Positions 1 to 8,136 of a stretch of DNA of 64,000 bases are shown in pieces; the stretch's first letter is position 1, and each line of letters starts with the position of its first letter. The notes beneath the pieces were generated by a model that searched no databases, had not been told where the DNA came from, and saw nothing but the letters and a program-made list of their open reading frames with translations. This DNA is from JACCXM01 sp046328335 (lineage in GTDB: Bacteria; Chloroflexota; Chloroflexia; Thermomicrobiales; UBA6265): contig JAXLWU010000007.1 of NCBI GenBank assembly GCA_046328335.1, positions 62,001 to 126,000 of the forward strand, written 5' to 3'. A program made the position numbers and the translations under genes.

Positions 1-37
1 GCTTCAGGGATCGATGACGCCGGGCATCCGGCGGTGA
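1..37 (+). CDS. 3' end of an upstream gene (partial)
   Basis: One frame is open from the window edge to a TGA at 35-37 and would encode the last eleven residues of a protein ending TPGIRR. Its stop overlaps the GTG start of the next gene as GTGA, a typical translationally coupled junction. The downstream genes are methylmalonyl-CoA epimerase and mutase, so a methylmalonyl-CoA pathway gene (the B12-binding mutase subunit or a MeaB-type GTPase) would fit, but the fragment is too short to identify. Confidence 0.4.
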   Translation, partial: LQGSMTPGIRR

Positions 38-438
38 GTGGCGCGCCGCGGCTGCATCACGTCGCGATCGTGGTGGCGGACCTGGACGAAGCCGTGGCGC
101 GTTACGAACGACTGGGCTTCGGCGGCGGCGAGCGCTTTCTCCTGCCGGAACAGGCGGTCGAAGTCGTCACCTTTCACAGTGGTGACGGCTGGATCGAGCT
201 GATCGCGCCGACCGATCCCGAGGGGCCGATCGCCCGCTACCTGGCCAAGCGCGGCGAGGGACTCCATCATGTGGCCTATGCCGTTCCCGATCTCGAGGCG
301 GAACTCGGCAGATTGGAGGCTGCTGGCTCCCGCCTGATCGACGCGTCGCCGCGTACGGGCGCCCACGGCTGGCGGATCGCGTTCATCCACCCGGAATCGT
401 GTGGGGGCGTCCTCACAGAACTTGTCGAGGAAGCGTAG
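34..438 (+). CDS. mce: Methylmalonyl-CoA epimerase (VOC superfamily)
   Basis: The 134-residue product matches a methylmalonyl-CoA epimerase in length and pattern. This enzyme interconverts the 2S and 2R forms of methylmalonyl-CoA, feeding the mutase. Two VOC beta-alpha-beta-beta-beta modules are visible. The N-terminal strand LHHVAIVVADLDEAV carries the first metal-binding His. The second module has GLHHVAYAVPDLEAEL and the family's C-terminal motif IAFIHPESCGGVLTELVEE with its metal-ligand Glu. The GTG start overlaps the upstream stop, implying coupling. The methylmalonyl-CoA mutase large subunit follows about 200 bp downstream on the same strand, so the two steps of propionyl-CoA carboxylation product handling are adjacent. 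Confidence 0.9.
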   Translation: MSGAPRLHHVAIVVADLDEAVARYERLGFGGGERFLLPEQAVEVVTFHSGDGWIELIAPTDPEGPIARYLAKRGEGLHHVAYAVPDLEAELGRLEAAGSRLIDASPRTGAHGWRIAFIHPESCGGVLTELVEEA

Positions 439-486
439 GACCGACATCAGACCGTACCGGTCAACGATGCATTCCGCAATTCCCCC

Positions 487-513
487 GTAGGGTGCGACGC
501 CTGCGTCGCCCGC
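487..513. repeat. Dispersed palindromic repeat C, copy 1
   Basis: A 27-bp element contains the palindrome GCGACGC-CT-GCGTCGC at 494-509, flanked by GTAGGG and CCGC. Its reverse complement matches 26590-26616 at about 25 of 27 positions, read by eye. It lies in the gap between the epimerase and mutase genes and does not encode anything recognisable. Confidence 0.7.
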
Positions 514-644
514 GCTCCTCACCACCTCGTTGACGGTCGGGAGCAATGCCCGTTGCTTGTCCGCCCGCGCGGCGAGTTGGTCGGCCTTGGTTCAGCGAAT
601 CCACTACAGTTGTGCCGTAGTCGAATCATGGAGTGCGGCCAGCC

Positions 645-2219
645 ATGTCAGTCGTCAAGAGCGAACGGGTGACCGATTCCGGTATCGAGATCGAACCGGT
701 CTATCGCGCCGACACGGATCGCGAACCGGAGCCAGACCCTGGCGAGTTTCCCTACACGCGCGGCATCTACCCGACGATGTATCGCGGCCGGCGCTGGACC
801 ATGCGCCAGTACGCCGGATTCTCCTCGGTGGCGGAAAGCAATGCCCGCTATCGCTTGCTGCTGGAGCGCGGCACGACCGGGTTGAGCATCGCGTTCGACC
901 TGCCGACGCAATTGGGACTCGATTCCGATGATCCGCGTGCACTAGGCGAAGTTGGGCGTGTTGGCGTGCCGATTTCAACGGTCGATGACATGCGGCGCCT
1001 ATTTGCCGGGATCGATCAGGGCGCGATCACCACCTCGATGACGATCAACGCGCCAGCTTCGCTCCTGCTGCTCATGTATGAGCTGGTGGCGGAGGAGCGA
1101 GGCGTCGATTGTCGCCGCTTGGGCGGCACGATCCAGAACGACATCCTCAAGGAGTATGCCGCGCGCGGCACGTACATCTTTCCCCCGCGGCCGTCGATGC
1201 GCCTGGTGACTGACACCTTCGCGTATTGCGCGGATCGGTTGCCGGCATGGAACACCATTTCCGTTTCCGGGTATCACATCCGGGAAGCGGGCTCCTCCGC
1301 CGCGCAGGAGATCGCGTTCACCCTGGCCAATGGGCTGGCATACATCGAGTCCGCGCTCATGGCGGGCCTGGCCATCGACGATGTCGCGCCGCGAATGAGT
1401 TTCTTCTTCGCCGCCCATTCCAATCTTTTCGAGGAAGCGGCCAAGTTCCGCGCGGCGCGGCGGATGTGGGCGATGCTCATTCGCGAACGCTATGCGCCGG
1501 CTGACCCGCGCTCGGAAATGATCCGGTTTCATACCCAAACTGGCGGCGTGACGCTGACCGCGCAGCAACCGCTCAACAACGTCGTCCGGGTGGCGTACCA
1601 GGCGCTTTCCGCCGTGCTCGGGGGAACCCAGAGCCTGCACACCAACTCCTATGATGAAGCGCTGGGATTGCCGACCGCCGACGCCGCGACGCTCGCGCTA
1701 CGCACGCAACAAATCCTGGCGGATGAAACTGGCGTCGCCGATACGGCCGATCCCCTCGCCGGATCGTATTTTGTCGAGCGGCTGACGGATGAACTCGAAG
1801 CCAGGGCGCGCGAATGGCTGGAACGGGTCGAGGCGCGTGGCGGCGCGGTAGCCGCGATCGAGCAGGGCTTCGTCCAGAACGCGATCGCCGAGAATGCCTT
1901 CGAGCGCGAAATCGCGCGGGAACGGGGCGATGATATCGTCGTCGGGGTCAATCGCTTTGTCGAAGCCGAGGAGGTCGACGTGCCGGTGCAGCGCATCGAC
2001 GAGGACGCGGTGCGAGAGCAGATCGAGCGCGTGCGGCGTCACAAGGCATTGCAGGACCGTGCGGCGGTACAGCTCGCGCTGGAACACGTCGCCGTGGCGG
2101 CCGGTAGTTCAGACAACGTGTTGCCGCCCATGAGAGACGCGCTCCGGGCCGGGGCGACGCTCGGGGAGATCGGCGCAACTCTGCGCCAAGTCTTTGGCGA
2201 ATATCGCGCGCACCTCTGA
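645..2219 (+). CDS. mcmA: Methylmalonyl-CoA mutase, large (catalytic) subunit
   Basis: Adenosylcobalamin-dependent mutase TIM-barrel subunit that converts (R)-methylmalonyl-CoA to succinyl-CoA. The 524-residue protein lacks the C-terminal B12-binding domain, so it is the split type and needs a separate cobalamin subunit that is not in this window. The start YPTMYRGRRWTMRQYAGF is diagnostic; its Tyr46 corresponds to the active-site Tyr89 of the Propionibacterium enzyme. Arg174, in KEYAARGTYIFPP, matches Arg207, which binds the substrate carboxylate and is Gln in isobutyryl-CoA mutases. His211, in SGYHIREAG, matches catalytic His244. These residues favour methylmalonyl-CoA as substrate. ATG 645 is preceded by GGAG at 630-633; a GTG at 633 is an alternative start. 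Confidence 0.93.
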   Translation: MSVVKSERVTDSGIEIEPVYRADTDREPEPDPGEFPYTRGIYPTMYRGRRWTMRQYAGFSSVAESNARYRLLLERGTTGLSIAFDLPTQLGLDSDDPRALGEVGRVGVPISTVDDMRRLFAGIDQGAITTSMTINAPASLLLLMYELVAEERGVDCRRLGGTIQNDILKEYAARGTYIFPPRPSMRLVTDTFAYCADRLPAWNTISVSGYHIREAGSSAAQEIAFTLANGLAYIESALMAGLAIDDVAPRMSFFFAAHSNLFEEAAKFRAARRMWAMLIRERYAPADPRSEMIRFHTQTGGVTLTAQQPLNNVVRVAYQALSAVLGGTQSLHTNSYDEALGLPTADAATLALRTQQILADETGVADTADPLAGSYFVERLTDELEARAREWLERVEARGGAVAAIEQGFVQNAIAENAFEREIARERGDDIVVGVNRFVEAEEVDVPVQRIDEDAVREQIERVRRHKALQDRAAVQLALEHVAVAAGSSDNVLPPMRDALRAGATLGEIGATLRQVFGEYRAHL

Positions 2220-2241
2220 GCGGCGCCGGAACTGAGCGCGC

Positions 2242-2982
2242 ATGGGTTTCTCCCTTGGTGCGGCCCTGGCCGTGACGCTTTTTGGCGGTGTCGCCTCCGG
2301 TATTGCCGGTTTCGGTTTTGCCCTCATCTGCGTCCCGCTGCTGTTGCAGATCTACCCACCGCAGACCGTCGTCGCCATCAGCATTTTGCTATCGCTGTTG
2401 ACCGGCTGGATCATCCTGCCGGGAGTCTGGAGACAGATTCGCGTCGCCACCGTCGCCGCGCTCATACCCTGGGCGATTCTCGGCGTCTTCGCGGGCGTGG
2501 CGCTGTTGCGGATACTCGACGTGGCACAGATCAAACTTGTCGCTAGTCTCGTCGTCGCCGGATTTGCTCTTTCCATGTTGCGGGGTTGGAGTCCGCCAGG
2601 AACCGATTCGCCCCTCGCGACTGTCGTCGCCGGCGCCGCGAGCGGCACGCTGAACGCGTTGACGGGCGTCGCGGGACCGCCGGTGGTGATGCTCTTTGTT
2701 GCGCGGAATCTGGACACCCATGCCTTTCGCACCAGCATTGTGGCCTACTTCGTCCTGATCGATGTGGCCGCGCTGGCAATTCTCGTCCGCGTCGGTGAGA
2801 TCGGCTGGACCGAAACGCGGAGCGCGCTCGTTCTCCTGCCGGCGGCGATCGTTGGGACCTTCGTCGGGCGACACTTGGTCTCACGGGTACCGGTCGAAAC
2901 GTTCCGCCGGCTGGTGCTGATCATGGTGATGAGCACTGGCGCGCTCGGCGTTGTCGACGCGCTGCGGACGCTGGTTAGTTGA
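2242..2982 (+). CDS. TauE/SafE-family membrane exporter
   Basis: A 246-residue integral membrane protein with about eight hydrophobic segments and the family hallmark of duplicated Gly-rich halves. The first half starts GVASGIAGFGFALICVPLLL, and the second half contains ASGTLNALTGVAGPPVVMLF. Members of this family (formerly DUF81) move organosulfur compounds, sulfite or small organic anions across the cytoplasmic membrane. The substrate cannot be told from the sequence. The gene starts 22 bp after the mutase stop and ends about 50 bp before the aminotransferase, so it may be cotranscribed with both, but no functional link to the mutase is evident. Confidence 0.85.
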   Translation: MGFSLGAALAVTLFGGVASGIAGFGFALICVPLLLQIYPPQTVVAISILLSLLTGWIILPGVWRQIRVATVAALIPWAILGVFAGVALLRILDVAQIKLVASLVVAGFALSMLRGWSPPGTDSPLATVVAGAASGTLNALTGVAGPPVVMLFVARNLDTHAFRTSIVAYFVLIDVAALAILVRVGEIGWTETRSALVLLPAAIVGTFVGRHLVSRVPVETFRRLVLIMVMSTGALGVVDALRTLVS

Positions 2983-3034
2983 TCCGCGCATACTCTCTGC
3001 CCTGAGTGTGTGTACGCGGAGTTGTGAGGTGCCG

Positions 3035-4219
3035 ATGGAGACCCGGGAGTTGACCTCGCCGCGGGTGCGGGGATTCGGGACATCGATCTTCTCCGAAATG
3101 AGCCGGTTGGCCAATTTGCATGGCGCGGTCAATCTGGGGCAGGGGTTTCCCGATTTTCCCGGTCCCGATTTCGTCAAGGAGGCGGCGCGGGAGGCAATCG
3201 ACTCCGATCTCAATCAGTACGCGATTTCTCACGGCGCTCCCCGCTTGCGGAAGGCGATTGCGCAGGACTGGGCAACACGGTTTGGGCAAACGATCGATCC
3301 CGACTTGGAGGTGACAGTCACCTCCGGCGCCACCGAGGCGATTTACGACGCGATTCAGACCTTCGCCGGTCCAGGTGACGAGATTGCCGTCTTCGAGCCG
3401 TTCTACGACTCGTACCTGCCAAGCGCGATCATGGCTGACGCCGCGCTCCGCCCGATCACACTGAAATCGCCTGATTGGTCGTTCGACCGCGATGAAGCGG
3501 AGGCCGCGTTCGGCCCCAAGACGCGGATTCTCCTGCTGAATACCCCCCACAATCCGACCGGCAAGGTGTTCACACGAGACGAATTGGCGTTTCTCGCCAC
3601 GTTGTGCCAGCGTTGGAATGTCCTGGCGATCACCGATGAGGTCTACGAGCGGATCGTCTTCGACGGTGTCGAGCATATCCCGCTGGCGACGCTGTCAGGC
3701 ATGTGGGAGCGGACCCTGACGATCAGTTCGACCGGCAAGACCTTCTCCATGACCGGGTGGAAGATCGGCTATGCCGTCGGGCCAGCGCACCTGAACGCGG
3801 CCCTGCGTTCGGTTCACCAGTTTGTGACCTTTGCCACGGCAACGCCGTTCCAGGAGGCAATGGCACGAGCGCTCGAGATCGCCGCGGCACGTGGATACTA
3901 CGGGGAATTGACCGCTGAGTACACCGCGCGGCGGGAGGCGCTGCGGCAGGCCCTGGAGGAATCAGGCTTGCCGACACTTCCGGTGCAGGGTGCCTATTTC
4001 GTGATGGCCGACGTGGCGAATCTTGGCTTTGCGACCGATGTCGCGTTCTGCCGCTGGCTGACTAGTGAGATCGGCGTGGCGGCGGTGCCACCGTCCGCCT
4101 TCTATCTCGATCCAGGGAGAGCGCCGTTATTGGCGCGGTTCTGTTTTGCCAAGCGGGACGAGACGATCGCCAGCGCGGCGGAACGGCTGCGCCAGATTCC
4201 GCAGCGGCTTCCCTCGTAG
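3035..4219 (+). CDS. PLP-dependent aminotransferase, class I/II (kynurenine/methionine aminotransferase type)
   Basis: The 394-residue product is a fold-type I aminotransferase. NLGQGFPDFP near residue 33 is typical of the kynurenine/methionine (YbdL-like) branch. Asn173 in NTPHNPTGK, Asp201 and Tyr204 in DEVYE, and the PLP Schiff-base Lys235 in SSTGKTFSMTGWKIGY form the cofactor site. The start chosen is ATG 3035, with a GTGAGG ribosome-binding site a few bases upstream; an upstream in-frame extension overlapping the exporter gene has no such support. Likely substrates are aromatic or sulfur amino acids with a 2-oxo acid acceptor, but substrate choice is not decidable here. It converges with the decarboxylase gene downstream. 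Confidence 0.9.
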   Translation: METRELTSPRVRGFGTSIFSEMSRLANLHGAVNLGQGFPDFPGPDFVKEAAREAIDSDLNQYAISHGAPRLRKAIAQDWATRFGQTIDPDLEVTVTSGATEAIYDAIQTFAGPGDEIAVFEPFYDSYLPSAIMADAALRPITLKSPDWSFDRDEAEAAFGPKTRILLLNTPHNPTGKVFTRDELAFLATLCQRWNVLAITDEVYERIVFDGVEHIPLATLSGMWERTLTISSTGKTFSMTGWKIGYAVGPAHLNAALRSVHQFVTFATATPFQEAMARALEIAAARGYYGELTAEYTARREALRQALEESGLPTLPVQGAYFVMADVANLGFATDVAFCRWLTSEIGVAAVPPSAFYLDPGRAPLLARFCFAKRDETIASAAERLRQIPQRLPS

Positions 4220-4342
4220 GCCCTGCTGAACGACGGCTATCGCTTGCTCGCGGCGCCGGCCCTCACCGCGTCCCCTCATATGGAATCCTGCTGAAGCCAC
4301 GCGTGTTGCACGCGGGAGGAATTCCGTGTCCCGCCGGGCGGC

Positions 4343-4361
4343 AGAGGGGTTGGGGTGAGGG
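4343..4361. repeat. Repeat A fragment (GAGGGGTTGGGGTGAGGG type)
   Basis: The convergent gap 4220-4403 contains the 19-bp core AGAGGGGTTGGGGTGAGGG. The same core occurs at 8081-8099 and, in variant form, at 8013-8032 and 23503-23520. The reverse complement is at 41730-41747. No gene is visible in the rest of this gap, which also holds a small GCGTG/CACGC palindrome near 4300. Confidence 0.75.
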
Positions 4362-4403
4362 TGGGCGTCCCGATCAAACAGCAGTGCTCGTCCGGATTCC
4401 CAA

Positions 4404-5939
4404 TCAGGCAACGATCCGAATCGTCCCCAGGGCCGGATCGATTGGGCCGGAGAGATACATGCCGTGCGCGGCGCCCTCGCGCAGGTAGGCGATTTTCTCG
4501 GCCGTGATCACTTCGCCCGGAGCGAGCACCGGAATACCGGGTGGATAGGGAATGACGAGTTCGGCCGAGACTTCACCGGTCGCCTCGCTGAGCGGCACGG
4601 CGCGGGTCACCGCAAAGAAGGCGTCGCGCGGCGACATCGCCAGTTCCGCCGGAGCGACCGCAGCGCCGGTGGAGCGGAGATCGGCCCGGCGCGCTCCGCC
4701 CCGGTAGTGCTCCCGGGAGAGAGTCTCGAAAGCGCTGATCAGGCGGTCGATGCTCTCCGGTGTATCACCGATGGTGATCAGGAAGACGAGGCTGATGAGA
4801 TCGCTCATCTCCGGACCGATCCCGAAGCGGTGCCGCAGCGCATCCTCGACCGCGTAGCCAGTGATTCCCAGGCCATCGACATCGACGACGAGTTTGGTGA
4901 GGTCGAAGCCGTCTACGCCGAGAATGTCCCCATCGAGCACACCGATGCCGGGAATGGCTTGCAGCCGGCGGCGGGCGTCGTTGGCGAGGGCGATGGTGCG
5001 TTCCATCAGCGCCTCGCCGTCCAGGGCCATCTGGCGCCGGGCGGTATCGATCGAGGCCAGGATCAGCACCGAAGGACTCGTCGTCTGCACCATGCCGACC
5101 GCGGTCCGCACCTTGTCGGGATCGACGAGTCCTCCCCGGACGTGGAGGATTGCCGCCTGTGTCAGGCTACCGAGCACCTTGTGGGTCGACACCACCGCGC
5201 CATCCGCGCCGCTTGCCATGGCGGAGCGAGGGAGCGCGGGATGGAAATGGAGATGTGGTCCCCAGGCCTCGTCGACGTGGACCGGCACACCACGGGCATG
5301 GGCCACGGCCACGATCCCGGTGAGGTCGGAGGCCACGCCTGAATACGAGGGACTCACGAGGGCAACCAGCTTGGCGTCCGGATGACGATCGAGCGCATCC
5401 GCGATCTGGCCCGGGGTGATGCCGAGTCCCACGTTCAATTCGGGATGCAACCGGGGCGCCACATAGACCGGCACGGCGCCGGTCAGAATCAGCGAGACAA
5501 GCAGGGACTTGTGGAGATCGCGCGCGACGATGACCGTGTCGCCGGGCCGGATCGTCGCCAGCATGAAGGCGTGATTCCCCGCGGAAGAGCCATTGAGCAG
5601 GAAGAAACTCCGCTCCGCGCCCCAGGCGTCGGCGGCCATGGCCTCGGCGACGCGCAAGACCTCGCCGCCGAAGTGGGTATCGCCGATGCCCCCGCCGAGC
5701 GGAATGTCACAGCGCAGCGCCGCGTCACCAAACGTTTCGCGTAAGGCCGAGTCTGCCCCGACGCCGAGCTTATGCCCGGGCGTCGAAAAGGGGACGATGC
5801 CGAGATCGTGGTAGGCGAGAATGCCTTCGAGCAGGGGGGCGCGGCGATGGTCGATGCCCGACGATTGCTCGATTCCGCTCCGCTCGAGGTTCGTTGCCGT
5901 CACTGTTCTCCCCACCACTGTGATGCCTGTTGAAGGCAC
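4404..5939 (-). CDS. Orn/Lys/Arg decarboxylase family protein (PLP)
   Basis: A 511-residue PLP enzyme of the ornithine/lysine/arginine decarboxylase major-domain family, in the short form without the wing domain, as in Bacillus SpeA. Visible motifs are PFSTPGHKLG near residue 51, GSSAGNHAFML near 118, Asp223 in HVDEAWGPHLHF, and the Schiff-base Lys254 in STHKVLGSLTQAA. The likely product is a polyamine precursor (agmatine, cadaverine or putrescine); the substrate is not resolved. The GTG at 5939 has a weak ribosome-binding site. A GTG at 5903, preceded by GGGGAG, is a good alternative start that drops 12 residues. The divergent neighbour is an amino acid permease and the next locus a glutamine synthetase-family ligase, consistent with amine metabolism. 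Confidence 0.88.
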   Translation of the reverse strand: MPSTGITVVGRTVTATNLERSGIEQSSGIDHRRAPLLEGILAYHDLGIVPFSTPGHKLGVGADSALRETFGDAALRCDIPLGGGIGDTHFGGEVLRVAEAMAADAWGAERSFFLLNGSSAGNHAFMLATIRPGDTVIVARDLHKSLLVSLILTGAVPVYVAPRLHPELNVGLGITPGQIADALDRHPDAKLVALVSPSYSGVASDLTGIVAVAHARGVPVHVDEAWGPHLHFHPALPRSAMASGADGAVVSTHKVLGSLTQAAILHVRGGLVDPDKVRTAVGMVQTTSPSVLILASIDTARRQMALDGEALMERTIALANDARRRLQAIPGIGVLDGDILGVDGFDLTKLVVDVDGLGITGYAVEDALRHRFGIGPEMSDLISLVFLITIGDTPESIDRLISAFETLSREHYRGGARRADLRSTGAAVAPAELAMSPRDAFFAVTRAVPLSEATGEVSAELVIPYPPGIPVLAPGEVITAEKIAYLREGAAHGMYLSGPIDPALGTIRIVA

Positions 5940-6056
5940 ATCATCTTCGCCATTTGGTATCAGCGATCCGCAACCGGGAACATGACAAGAAGCATAGCGG
6001 AGGAATTAGCGCTGACCGTAACCTCGAATGAGGTGATCGACCGAGAGTCTCGCCTC

Positions 6057-6085
6057 TTGTGTCCGCCAGTCACTCGCCATAGAAT
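6057..6085 (+). promoter_or_regulatory. Possible sigma70-type promoter for the APC permease
   Basis: TTGTGT at 6057-6062 and TAGAAT at 6080-6085 are separated by 17 bp. The -10 element matches five of six consensus positions, the -35 element only three. It lies in the divergent region between the decarboxylase and the permease and would leave a leader of about 140 nt. This is a weak call. Confidence 0.3.
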
Positions 6086-6233
6086 CGATTCACGTCGCCC
6101 CGAAACCGCGAACCGCTGCGATCTCCATTTGGACGTGGGGTCTCCTTCCGGTCAACGTCCATGTCCGATCGAGCGGGCTTCCAAGGGGGATGCACTCGCG
6201 AAGGTCAATGATGATCAACACGAGGAGGAGCGC

Positions 6234-7850
6234 ATGAGTAGCGGCGTGGCACACACGGGCTCGGATGCCAGCTTCGACGCGGTGATCGAGCAGGATGTCA
6301 GGGATTTGCATCAACTTGGTTACGCGCAAGAATTGCGGCGCGTAATGAGTGGGTTTTCGAACTTCGCAATCTCGTTCTCGATCATATCGATCCTGACCGG
6401 CGCGGTCATTCTGTATGGCTGGGGTCTACGGTATGGCGGACCTGGCGAGAATGGCTGGGGCTGGCCGATCGTCTCGCTTTTCACCCTCTGTATCGCGGCG
6501 AGCATGGCGGAGATCGCCTCCGCCTATCCGACGGCGGGCGGCCTCTATTACTGGGCCTCGGTCATGGGCAGTCGCCACTGGGGCTGGTGGACCGCCTGGC
6601 TCAATCTCGGCGGACTGGTGACCGCGGTCGCGGGAATCAACTGGGCGGCGGCGGCGTTTTTCAACCGGATCATCCTCCAGGAAATGTTCGGCATCACCCC
6701 GGACCTCGGTAAACAGGTCGTGGTCATGGCGGTGATCACCCTGGTCCAGGTGATCGTCAATGTCTTTGGTATTCGGCTCGTTGCCTTTCTCAACGATCTG
6801 AGCGTCTGGGTCCACGTATTCGGGGTGGTTGCCATCGCGCTCGTTCTGTTTCTCTTTGCCAAGCACCGGAATGGTATTGGCTTCCCGTTCCAGATCGCCC
6901 CTGGTGATCCGGTCATTGCGGAGAACCTGCCGTTCTGGGGTGCGTTCGGAGTCTTTGGCGCTTTCCTCCTTGGCCTCTTGCAGGCGCAGTGGACATATAC
7001 CGGGTATGACGCCTCTGCGCATACCGCCGAGGAGACCATCGGGGCGCGCCGTTCCTCGGCCAACGGCATCTTCATGTCGGTGCTCGTCTCGGCGGTCGTT
7101 GGCTATGTACTGCTCATGGCGATCACCTACGCGCTGCCGCCGATTCCCGACACCTTGGCCGCGGAAGCGGGCGGGACTCCCGCGGTTGCCTACACGCTGA
7201 TCGAAAATCTCGGTCAACTCGGGGTCTTCTTCGCTTTCGTCATCGTGGTGGCGATGATTCTCTGCGGGATGTCCGCGATTGCCTCCACTGGGCGGATGAT
7301 CTATGCCTTCGCCCGTGATGGCGGCGTGCCGTTTGCCGGAGTCTTCAGCCATGTCAGCCGGACGCAGCGAACCCCCGACATCGCGCTGGCCACGGCCGGT
7401 CTGCTGGCGGTACTGATCACCGTTTACGCCTATGTGAGCGGGCGGGGTGATGCTGCTGCCGCCTCGGTAACGATCGCGATCATTACGGGGATGAGCACGG
7501 CGCTCCTCTATTGGGCGTACGGACTTCCGATTCTCCTTGGCCTGCGGTCCAACGATTGGCACGCGCGCCGCGCGTGGTCACTCGGCGGGAAGAGCCGAAT
7601 CTTGCAAGGCATCTCGGTCGTCTGGATCATAATCATCTCGATCCTCTTCCTCTGGCGTCCGGACAATGAATATGCCTTCCGGGGGACCGTTGGGTTCATG
7701 ATCCTCCTCGCACTCTATTACGTGCTGTGGGCGAGGCGAAACTTCCCCGGTCCGCAGGTGCTGCGGCCGGAAGATCTGATGGCGAAGGAACTCGAAGTCG
7801 GCGAAACGCATCACGGTGGCGCCGTGATCGGCCGGCCGGTCACCGGCTGA
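6234..7850 (+). CDS. APC-superfamily amino acid/amine permease
   Basis: A 538-residue transporter with about twelve hydrophobic segments. The start of the membrane domain, LRRVMSGFSNFAISFSIISI, and the stretch EIASAYPTAGGLYYWAS are typical of the amino acid/choline (GABA permease-like) branch of the APC superfamily. It should import amino acids, GABA or an amine in symport with ions. The start is ATG 6234, preceded by a strong GAGGAGGAG ribosome-binding site; the frame stays open upstream, but that stretch lacks any family similarity. Its neighbours, a decarboxylase and a glutamine synthetase-like ligase, suggest a substrate such as a polyamine, GABA or a basic amino acid. That link is inference. 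Confidence 0.88.
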   Translation: MSSGVAHTGSDASFDAVIEQDVRDLHQLGYAQELRRVMSGFSNFAISFSIISILTGAVILYGWGLRYGGPGENGWGWPIVSLFTLCIAASMAEIASAYPTAGGLYYWASVMGSRHWGWWTAWLNLGGLVTAVAGINWAAAAFFNRIILQEMFGITPDLGKQVVVMAVITLVQVIVNVFGIRLVAFLNDLSVWVHVFGVVAIALVLFLFAKHRNGIGFPFQIAPGDPVIAENLPFWGAFGVFGAFLLGLLQAQWTYTGYDASAHTAEETIGARRSSANGIFMSVLVSAVVGYVLLMAITYALPPIPDTLAAEAGGTPAVAYTLIENLGQLGVFFAFVIVVAMILCGMSAIASTGRMIYAFARDGGVPFAGVFSHVSRTQRTPDIALATAGLLAVLITVYAYVSGRGDAAAASVTIAIITGMSTALLYWAYGLPILLGLRSNDWHARRAWSLGGKSRILQGISVVWIIIISILFLWRPDNEYAFRGTVGFMILLALYYVLWARRNFPGPQVLRPEDLMAKELEVGETHHGGAVIGRPVTG

Positions 7851-7991
7851 TACCGATTTCGGAGGATTACCGGCGTTTGCGCGTGGCGCGACCCCTTACA
7901 CCACCCCGCTCTCGGTCTCCGCACGCACAGGGGCGGCTTCGCTGGGAGGCATTCGCCCTGCCGTGGATCGCCGACGAGGCCGGCAAAGAGG

Positions 7992-8032
7992 CCCCTCTCC
8001 CATCGCAATGGGAGAGGGGGTGGGGGTGAGGG
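7992..8032. repeat. Repeat A with perfect 12-bp hairpin
   Basis: CCCCTCTCCCAT at 7992-8003, loop CGCA, and ATGGGAGAGGGG at 8008-8019 form a perfect 12-bp stem with a tetraloop. The right arm continues into GGTGGGGGTGAGGG. It sits in the convergent gap between the permease (+) and the glutamine synthetase-like gene (-). The same architecture with a different loop is at 41742-41769. Confidence 0.85.
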
Positions 8033-8053
8033 CTCGCGCGACGAGATCGCCCT

Positions 8054-8099
8054 ACCTCCCCTTGTCAGTCGCCAAGCGGGAGAGGGGTTGGGGTGAGGG
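8054..8099. repeat. Repeat A, second copy in the same gap
   Basis: ACCTCCCCTTGTCAG at 8054-8068 is followed by GGGAGAGGGGTTGGGGTGAGGG ending at 8099. The left part matches the reverse complement of 41669-41683, so two separate parts of this repeat family recur together. No coding capacity is evident. Confidence 0.75.
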
Positions 8100-8136
8100 C
8101 CGAGCTCCCACGTCGCCCGAGCAACGCGCCATCGCC

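Noticed and set aside
645..2219. Isobutyryl-CoA or other acyl-CoA mutase
   Set aside because: Arg174 at the carboxylate-binding position and the Tyr in PTMY match methylmalonyl-CoA mutase; isobutyryl-CoA mutases have Gln there.
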